The notes beneath the pieces were generated by a model that was not told the origin of the DNA, searched no databases, and saw only the letters and a program-made list of their open reading frames with translations. Shown here in pieces: positions 58,688 to 64,000 of a stretch of 64,000 nucleotides of DNA. The stretch is taken from NCBI RefSeq assembly GCF_001570545.1, contig NZ_BBXD01000013.1, forward strand, positions 310,001 through 374,000. Reading direction: 5' to 3'. Position 1 is the stretch's first letter, and every line of letters starts with the position of its first letter. Position numbers and translations under genes: made by a program. Source of the stretch: Herbidospora mongoliensis. Its GTDB lineage: Bacteria; Actinomycetota; Actinomycetes; Streptosporangiales; Streptosporangiaceae.

Positions 58688-59439
58688 CACTCGGCGTCCT
58701 GGTCTTGCGAGACGATGAAGTCGTAGGGCGCCATCGGGCCCATCAGGCGCAGTTCCACCTGGTCGGCCCACTTCCTGCCCAGGCTCTCGACGGCCTGCTC
58801 CAGTTCGTGCTGCCTGCTGTTCTCCACCAGTACGGCCAGGTGGACGGCGTCGAGCTCGTGGGACGGCGGGCGGACGGCGGCCATGACGCTGACGGGTTCG
58901 ACCTCGTCCCACATCGCGGCGGTGTCGGCGTCTCGTTTGGCCTCGATCGACTGGTTGATGATCTCGCCCAGGCGGATGCGGTGGTCTCTGGAGGCGTCTT
59001 CGGGCAGGGCTCTGATGTCGTCGCGGAGCTGGGCCGCCTCCGGGTTCTCGGCCAGGATCTCGCCGAGCACCCTGTCCTCCACGAAGCGTCCCTTGATCAC
59101 GTACTGGGCGCGGCCGTCCAGTTCGGAGAGGGCGGCGACGAATTCGTCGTGGAACGGGGCCAGGAACTCCTCGATCACGGCGTCGCGGTCGGCGAGCACG
59201 GCGCCGAAGCGGATCGGCAGCACGGGCACCTCGGCGGCGGTGGCGTTGAGGAGCTGTTCGTGGGCGCGCAGGTCCTGGGGCGTGCCCAGCGGACGGGTCA
59301 TGCCGATGTCGCTGACCAGCGCGGCGATCTTGCCGTGCTTTATCGACAGGACCGGCGCGTCGGCCACGCCCTGGGCCTTCTCGTCGATCTCGATGTCCTC
59401 GGGTACGACTCCGTAGATGTAGGTCCCGGACTGGTCCAT
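58687..59439 (-). CDS. gvpF: GvpF/GvpL family gas vesicle protein
   Basis: A 250-residue GvpF: GTYIYGVVPEDIEIDE, LRAHEQLLNATAAEVPVLPIRFGAV, then the helical middle and a C-terminal domain ending MGPMAPYDFIVS. It contacts GvpA during assembly. It shares the GvpF/L fold with the 57095 gene and so is one of two copies. Confidence 0.93.
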   Translation of the reverse strand: MDQSGTYIYGVVPEDIEIDEKAQGVADAPVLSIKHGKIAALVSDIGMTRPLGTPQDLRAHEQLLNATAAEVPVLPIRFGAVLADRDAVIEEFLAPFHDEFVAALSELDGRAQYVIKGRFVEDRVLGEILAENPEAAQLRDDIRALPEDASRDHRIRLGEIINQSIEAKRDADTAAMWDEVEPVSVMAAVRPPSHELDAVHLAVLVENSRQHELEQAVESLGRKWADQVELRLMGPMAPYDFIVSQDQDAE

Positions 59440-59440
59440 G

Positions 59441-59869
59441 TCAGCTCTCCTGCCTGCTCTGGCGGGGGACGGCGTGCTCGCGTCCGTCGGCGAAGTCGTT
59501 CAGCTTGTCGCCGGCGGCCTCCAGCGAGCTGCGGTCCTTGACCTGCTCGACCTGTTCGACCTGGGGCGGCTCCGGTGCGGCGCCGCCGCCCATCGCGCCC
59601 GCCACGACGTCCGGCAGGCCGGGCTTTGACTTGGTGAGGTCGAGCCGGTTGGTCGCCTCGGCGAAGCGCAGATACGTGTCCACGCTGGCGATGACGATCC
59701 GGGCGTCGATGCTGAGGATCTCGATGCCGATCAGCGAGACGCTGACGTAGGCGTCGATGACGAGGCCCTTGTCGAGGATCGTGTCGATGACGTCGGCCAG
59801 GCTGCCTCCCCCGGATGAGCGGTTCTGCACTCCGCCTCCCGGGCGGCTTCCCACAGGCTGCACCGTCAT
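59441..59869 (-). CDS. gvpA: gas vesicle structural protein GvpA
   Basis: A 142-residue GvpA. The core [40 protein letters not shown] and [16 protein letters not shown] matches the shell protein that forms the ribs. A C-terminal extension of about 65 hydrophilic residues ([15 protein letters not shown]) and a short Gly/Ser N-terminal arm make it twice the cyanobacterial length, as in soil actinomycetes. Confidence 0.93.
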   Translation of the reverse strand: MTVQPVGSRPGGGVQNRSSGGGSLADVIDTILDKGLVIDAYVSVSLIGIEILSIDARIVIASVDTYLRFAEATNRLDLTKSKPGLPDVVAGAMGGGAAPEPPQVEQVEQVKDRSSLEAAGDKLNDFADGREHAVPRQSRQES

Positions 59870-59872
59870 GAG

Positions 59873-60088
59873 TTACCTCTCCTTGGTGGCCGGTCGGCCG
59901 ATGCGGCGTACCGGCCGTTCGACGTTGGCTTCCGGCCGTTCTCGAGTGACGACGGGCTTTTCGGGGCCAGGGGAGGGCGCGGCGCGCTCGGCGAGGGCCT
60001 CCAGGAGGTTCCGCAGTTCCTGAAGGAGCCGTTCGAGCGGCGGTACCGCTGCGGCTTCCCCAGGGACCGGCGCCTTCGGTGTGGCCAT
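59873..60088 (-). CDS. small gas vesicle cluster protein, unknown
   Basis: A 71-residue protein with one amphipathic helix (PPLERLLQELRNLLEALAER) and a basic, Pro/Arg-rich tail (PVRRIGRPATKER). ATG 60088 has AAAGGG nine bases upstream (an ATG at 60097 would sit on it). Three bases before gvpA, so it leads the operon. No known Gvp family recognised. Confidence 0.7.
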   Translation of the reverse strand: MATPKAPVPGEAAAVPPLERLLQELRNLLEALAERAAPSPGPEKPVVTRERPEANVERPVRRIGRPATKER

Positions 60089-60179
60089 CGCGCTCATCCC
60101 TTTCCCGAACAGGCCCTCCCTCCCCACGAACCGGATGAGTAACCACATATCCGTACACAAGGAACAAGTTTGACGACCG

Positions 60180-61103
60180 CTATACCCGGCGCAGTGCTTC
60201 CATGGCGTTTTTCTCAATGCGGGAGAGATTATGGAGAATGGCGCCGGCCTGCGTGAGCGACCCCTCGGCGATCGAATCGGAAACGCCGGTCCACAGGGCC
60301 GCAGCCTCGGCATACAGCGTGTGGGCGGCGCGGAGTTGAGGGTTGTCGACGAGCTGGACGCATTCATCGAGGAAGTCGCGGTAAAGGGCGCGGAACAGAG
60401 CGCCGCCGGTGCCGCCCTTTTCCATGAGAAGGGCGATCTGCGAAAGGCTGTCGGGGCGCAGCCGCCATTGTGGAACCCGTTTCGCGGCTTTCTCTATGCC
60501 GCGATGACCGAGGTTCGCGATAGGGGCGGCGAGAAAGGCCTCGGCGCATTCTCGGATGGCGGGAATGAGCTCGTCCTGCCAGCTCGGTGAGCGCTCCGGC
60601 CGGGTGATGGTGAACGACCGGTTCCGCGCGGTCATCGGGCCGCGTTCGGCGCGGGCCGCGGCCAGGCTTTCCCTGCTGGTGCGGACCGCGCCGCCCTGCT
60701 GGTCGGTGTCGATCAGGTGGACGTCGTTCTCGTCGTAGCCGCGCATGGCGACGACGTGGCCGCCGAAGTGCACCTTGGTGCGGAAGTACTCCAGGTGGTA
60801 GCAGTCGAGCTGGAGGCCGACCGGCCGACCGGCGTCGATCGGGGTGACCACGTTCTGCCAGGCCCTGCGCGGGGAGGCGGTCTCCTCGACCCGCAGAGTC
60901 AGGCCGAGTCTGGCGGTCAGGTTCCTGGTGAGCTCGAACGGTTTGACGCGGCCACCCAGAAAGGGAAACTCCATCGCCTTGCTGTCCCAGTAGATGAAGG
61001 ACAGTCCCGAGCCGAGTCCGAAGAGCATGGGCTCGGACAGATCGAGTCCTTCATGCCGCAACAACACCCCCAAAGTCGTCGTCTCACAGTGGTGCATGGT
61101 CAT
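60180..61103 (-). CDS. BtrH N-terminal / DUF4872 domain protein
   Basis: A 307-residue protein of the BtrH_N + DUF4872 type. The N-terminal half carries HHCETTTLGVLLRHEG, LFGLGSGLSFIYW and GGHVVAMRGYDENDVHLIDT, a papain-like Cys/His layout seen in BtrH, the acyltransferase of butirosin biosynthesis. The C-terminal half is helical. It probably makes or breaks an amide on a carrier-bound or peptide substrate. No biosynthetic genes adjoin it; it precedes the gas vesicle operon on the same strand. Confidence 0.82.
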   Translation of the reverse strand: MTMHHCETTTLGVLLRHEGLDLSEPMLFGLGSGLSFIYWDSKAMEFPFLGGRVKPFELTRNLTARLGLTLRVEETASPRRAWQNVVTPIDAGRPVGLQLDCYHLEYFRTKVHFGGHVVAMRGYDENDVHLIDTDQQGGAVRTSRESLAAARAERGPMTARNRSFTITRPERSPSWQDELIPAIRECAEAFLAAPIANLGHRGIEKAAKRVPQWRLRPDSLSQIALLMEKGGTGGALFRALYRDFLDECVQLVDNPQLRAAHTLYAEAAALWTGVSDSIAEGSLTQAGAILHNLSRIEKNAMEALRRV

Positions 61104-61179
61104 CCGTCGCTTTCTCTACGGGAAATGGTCGGGAGTAGCGTGAGGCCTCACACAGGGAGAGAGTCCAACAGGAGGCGGG

Positions 61180-63171
61180 ATGGCGTGGGCAGCCCGGGTG
61201 GTCGCCTTCCTCGTCGCCGTCGTCTCTCCGGTGCTCGCCGTCGCGGCCCTGCTCATCACCGCCTGGCTGCCGGGCGAATGGCGGCCGCCGGGGATGTTCT
61301 CGCCGCTGACGGTCGCCGCACTGACCTTTCCCGCCGTCGGCGCGTTCCTGATCGCCTACAACCCCCGGCTCAGGCTGGCGTGGCTGATGTCCGCGGGCGG
61401 GCTCGGGGGCGCCGTCTACAGCTTCTGCCAGGCGGGGATGCTGGCGGCCGCATCCCGTGGGGATCAGGGGATGGCGGAGTTCCTGCGGTTCCCCGCCCAC
61501 ATCGGCTGGGCGGTGTGCTCGTTCACGCTGGAGATCCTGCTCCCGCTCTACTCGCCTGACGGCAGGCTGCCGTCCAGGCGCTGGCGGGTGCTGGTCGTGC
61601 TGGGCGGGGTGTTCATCGGGGCCGAGGCCGTGCGCCAGTTCGTGCGGCCTGATCCGCCGGCCGAGGGCTATGTGCTGCCCGCCGTCATCCACAATCCGCT
61701 GGCGATCCCGGCGCTGGCGCCCTACGACGACCTGATCTCCCTGGTCGCCTGGACGGGGATCATGGTCACGATCCCGCTGGCGGCGGTGTCTCTGCTGGTG
61801 CGGTTCCGCCGGGCCGATCCGGTGGGCCGGCGGCAGATCGGCTGGCCGCTGGTGGCCTTCGCCGCCTACATCCTGTTCATGCTCGCGGGCATCGTCTCGA
61901 TGGAGCTCTACTGGGTGTCGGTCATCTGGGCGGGGGTCATCCCCGTCGCGTTGCTGTTCTCGGTGATGCGCTATCGGCTGTACGACATCGACACCATCAT
62001 CAGCCGGGCCTTCGTCGCCGCCGGGCTGCTGGCTGTGGTCGGCGGGGTCTACTTCGGCGTGGGCGCGCTGTCGAGCCTGATCGTCTCCGGGTTCGGGCAG
62101 GTCGCGGGGCTCGCGGCCGCCCTGTTCACGGGCGCGTTCTTCCAGCCGCTGCGGCGGATGCTGCAGCGGGCCATCGACCGCCTGCTCTACGGCCCCGTCG
62201 GCGACCCCCGGGTGCTCGCCGAGCGACTGGTCCACGAGATGCGCCAAGGAGATCCGGCGCAGGCGCTGGCGTCGGTGATCGGGGTGCTGCGCGAGGGCCT
62301 GGCCGTCCAGGGGATCATGGTGGAGGTCATCGACGGCGAACCGGCCCAGCAGGTCAGCGGCCAGGTCGGCGACTCCCCGCGCGAGGTGCCGCTGATCTGG
62401 CACGGCGAGCAGGTCGGGCGGCTGCTCGTCGGCCCGCCCAACCCGCGCCGCTTCCCCGCGGCCCACGACGAGCGGGTGCTGGCCACCCTGGTCCCCTACG
62501 CGGCCGACGTGGCGCACGCCCTGCGGCTGACCGCCGATCTACAACGCTCCCGGGAGCGCATCCTGACCGCGCAGGAGGAGGAACGGCGACGGCTGCGCCG
62601 CGACCTGCACGACGGCCTGGGCCAGACGATCAGCAGCATGGCCATGAGCATCAACATGGCCCGTCTCACCCTGACGAACTCCCCGGAGGAGGCCGACGGG
62701 CTGCTGCGCGACCTGCATTCCGGCATGGACGCGGTCACGGGCGACATCCAGGAGCTCGTGTACGGCCTGCGTCCACCCGCTCTGGACGATCTGGGCCTCG
62801 CCGCCGCCATCGAAGCACTGGCCGTGCCCGGCACCGAGGTGCGCGTCGACGGAGAGCTGGCGGACCTGCCGGCCGCCGTCGAGGTGGCCGCCTACCGGAT
62901 CGCGCAGGAGGCGCTGACCAACGTCCGGCGGCATGCGCACGCCACTCACGTCCGGGTCGAGCTGCGCCGGGAGGCCGAGTCGCTGCGCTTGGTGATCGCC
63001 GACGACGGGGTGGGGCTGCCGCGAGATCGCCGGGCGGGCGTCGGGCTGGCGTCGATGCGCGAACGCACGGCCGAGCTGGGCGGGCGCTGCCGCATCACCG
63101 GCGGGCCCGGTGAGGGGACCACAGTGGAGGTGGTGCTCCCGGTTCCGGCGACCGATGCGCTCAGTAGATGA
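61180..63171 (+). CDS. sensor histidine kinase (NarL/LiaS-type, HisKA_3)
   Basis: A 663-residue membrane kinase. Eight or nine transmembrane helices (about 1-335) form the sensor. A GAF-like segment follows (about 350-450), then HisKA_3 with the phospho-acceptor His at about 477 (RRRLRRDLHDGLGQ) and HATPase_c (EALTNVRRHAHAT, LVIADDGVGLP, GVGLASMRERTAELGG). It lacks an adjacent response regulator in the window, so its LuxR-type partner lies elsewhere. Divergent from the BtrH gene, 76 bases apart. Confidence 0.92.
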   Translation: MAWAARVVAFLVAVVSPVLAVAALLITAWLPGEWRPPGMFSPLTVAALTFPAVGAFLIAYNPRLRLAWLMSAGGLGGAVYSFCQAGMLAAASRGDQGMAEFLRFPAHIGWAVCSFTLEILLPLYSPDGRLPSRRWRVLVVLGGVFIGAEAVRQFVRPDPPAEGYVLPAVIHNPLAIPALAPYDDLISLVAWTGIMVTIPLAAVSLLVRFRRADPVGRRQIGWPLVAFAAYILFMLAGIVSMELYWVSVIWAGVIPVALLFSVMRYRLYDIDTIISRAFVAAGLLAVVGGVYFGVGALSSLIVSGFGQVAGLAAALFTGAFFQPLRRMLQRAIDRLLYGPVGDPRVLAERLVHEMRQGDPAQALASVIGVLREGLAVQGIMVEVIDGEPAQQVSGQVGDSPREVPLIWHGEQVGRLLVGPPNPRRFPAAHDERVLATLVPYAADVAHALRLTADLQRSRERILTAQEEERRRLRRDLHDGLGQTISSMAMSINMARLTLTNSPEEADGLLRDLHSGMDAVTGDIQELVYGLRPPALDDLGLAAAIEALAVPGTEVRVDGELADLPAAVEVAAYRIAQEALTNVRRHAHATHVRVELRREAESLRLVIADDGVGLPRDRRAGVGLASMRERTAELGGRCRITGGPGEGTTVEVVLPVPATDALSR

Positions 63172-63237
63172 AAGCTAACGCTATGCGCGTTTGTTACAGC
63201 GCGCCCTGGCCATCACCCTGCGGAACGCCCTTCGGTC

Positions 63238-64000
63238 CTACGACTGACGCAGACCGGCCCGATACGCCCCCGGCGACACCCCGAACGCCGTGCGGAACGT
63301 CCGGTTGAAGTGCGCGTCGTTGTGGAAGCCCCAGCGCGCCCCAATGGCCCGGACCGCCTGCGCGTCATATCGGGAGTCGGCCAGGTCCCGGCGCGCCCGC
63401 GCCAGCCGCCGCTCGCGGATCCACGCCGCCGCTGACAGCCCCTGGCGCTCGAACAGCCGCTGAAGGTGCCGCAGCGACATGTGGTGGGCGTGGGCGACCG
63501 TGATGGGAGAAAGGGTCGCCTCGTGCAGGTGGTCTTCGATGAACGCCTGCACCTGGATCAGGGGGATCGGGCCGGGTGGGGTGATCCCGGCGCGGCCGGC
63601 GAGCAGGGCGGTGACCAGTTCCAGGAGGCTCGACGCCAGCCGGGGCCGGGCGTTCTGGTCGGCGAGGTGCAGCAGCAGGTTGGCGAGCAGGCTGCCGACG
63701 CCGGGGATCCGGGTGGACAGCAGGTGTTCGACGGTGCCGGCGGGCAGCGGGAGCGCCTGGTGCGGGAACTGGACGACGATGCCGTCGGCCTGTCCGGGGG
63801 CGATGCCCGACCAGGCGTGGAAGGGGCGCGAGGTGTCGTACAGAACGAAGTCACCAGGCCCCAGCGAGCACTGGCGGCCGTTCTGGTCCAGGCCCGACCG
63901 GCCGGTCACGGTGTAGTTGAGCTGGTAGAACTCGGGGTCCGACTGACGGATCCGCCGGACGGTCCGCCGGGCGTCGAACGAGGCGGAACGCACCCGGGAG
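63238..64000 (-). CDS. AraC family transcriptional regulator (partial, 5' end outside window)
   Basis: The C-terminal 250-plus residues of an AraC regulator. The first part is an AraC-binding-like domain (SLGPGDFVLYDTSRPF) and the last 100 residues form the two AraC helix-turn-helix motifs (VAHAHHMSLRHLQRLFERQG, IGARWGFHNDAHFNRTFRTA, FGVSPGAYR). The frame is open to the window edge, and family members are about 310-330 residues, so the true start lies beyond 64000. Confidence 0.9.
   Translation of the reverse strand, partial: SRVRSASFDARRTVRRIRQSDPEFYQLNYTVTGRSGLDQNGRQCSLGPGDFVLYDTSRPFHAWSGIAPGQADGIVVQFPHQALPLPAGTVEHLLSTRIPGVGSLLANLLLHLADQNARPRLASSLLELVTALLAGRAGITPPGPIPLIQVQAFIEDHLHEATLSPITVAHAHHMSLRHLQRLFERQGLSAAAWIRERRLARARRDLADSRYDAQAVRAIGARWGFHNDAHFNRTFRTAFGVSPGAYRAGLRQS

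Overview
The window is high-GC actinomycete chromosome with many GTG starts, four-base ATGA/GTGA gene overlaps and Shine-Dalgarno boxes. A chaplin, SigE-family and SnoaL-tailed ECF sigma factors, an F420-type oxidoreductase, DUF5703, an MFS-thymidylate kinase fusion and a Streptomyces-type gas vesicle cluster together suggest a filamentous, sporulating member of the Streptosporangiaceae (Nonomuraea/Streptosporangium-like). That assignment is an inference; no rRNA is present. I read about 62 protein genes, two tRNAs (Thr-CGT, Leu-GAG), three pseudogenes, one truncated tRNA copy and many operator-like palindromes.

Layout. 0-13 kb is accessory: alpha/beta hydrolase + CPBP protease, a PadR-controlled ABC exporter, an MmyB regulator divergent from an SDR, an F420 oxidoreductase-hemerythrin fusion, a DUF418 membrane protein, a cupin/EF-hand pair, an AraC regulator divergent from an FMN reductase, a Nudix remnant and an amidohydrolase. 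13-15.5 kb holds a frameshifted gene, a HEAT-like protein and a CmtR-like/CDF metal operon with a duplicated operator. 15.6-23 kb is an envelope/redox block: a Tat-exported PHP protein, an NlpC/P60 protein, a BlaI/M56 pair, a second BlaI-like repressor, DsbA + VKOR, a possible lipoprotein and an M15-like coiled-coil protein. Five BlaI-like palindromes with the same geometry lie at their promoters.

22.9-27.7 kb is the most unusual part. It is a metal-transport island in which two different membrane transporters each carry a C-terminal DNA-binding-type domain: a CDF exporter fused to a CmtR-like winged helix with the Cys triad, and a ZIP transporter fused to an actinobacterial-IHF-like domain. 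It also has a SmtB/CadC-like ArsR repressor, a His-tagged DivIVA-like protein, a second CDF, an unreported 33-residue His/Cys/acidic peptide, and recurring TATGA-N8-TCATA boxes.

27.8-31.4 kb carries a TetR/VOC/cupin unit, an ECF sigma factor and a RibD-like reductase. 31.5-37.3 kb looks like an islet between direct repeats of the 3' part of tRNA-Thr; it contains a LysR remnant and one 4.6-kb gene for a secreted ThuA/sugar-dehydrogenase-like modular protein. 37.4-53.9 kb is conserved backbone: TAP-like hydrolase, RicT/PSP1, ECF sigma + propeller protein, holB, MFS-tmk, metallophosphoesterase, topA, DUF5703, an eight-repeat chaplin and an M20 peptidase. 54-56.5 kb has tRNA-Leu, a secreted protein and a polytopic membrane protein. 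56.6-60.1 kb is a nine-gene gas vesicle operon, followed by a BtrH/DUF4872 protein, a sensor kinase and a partial AraC regulator at the right edge.
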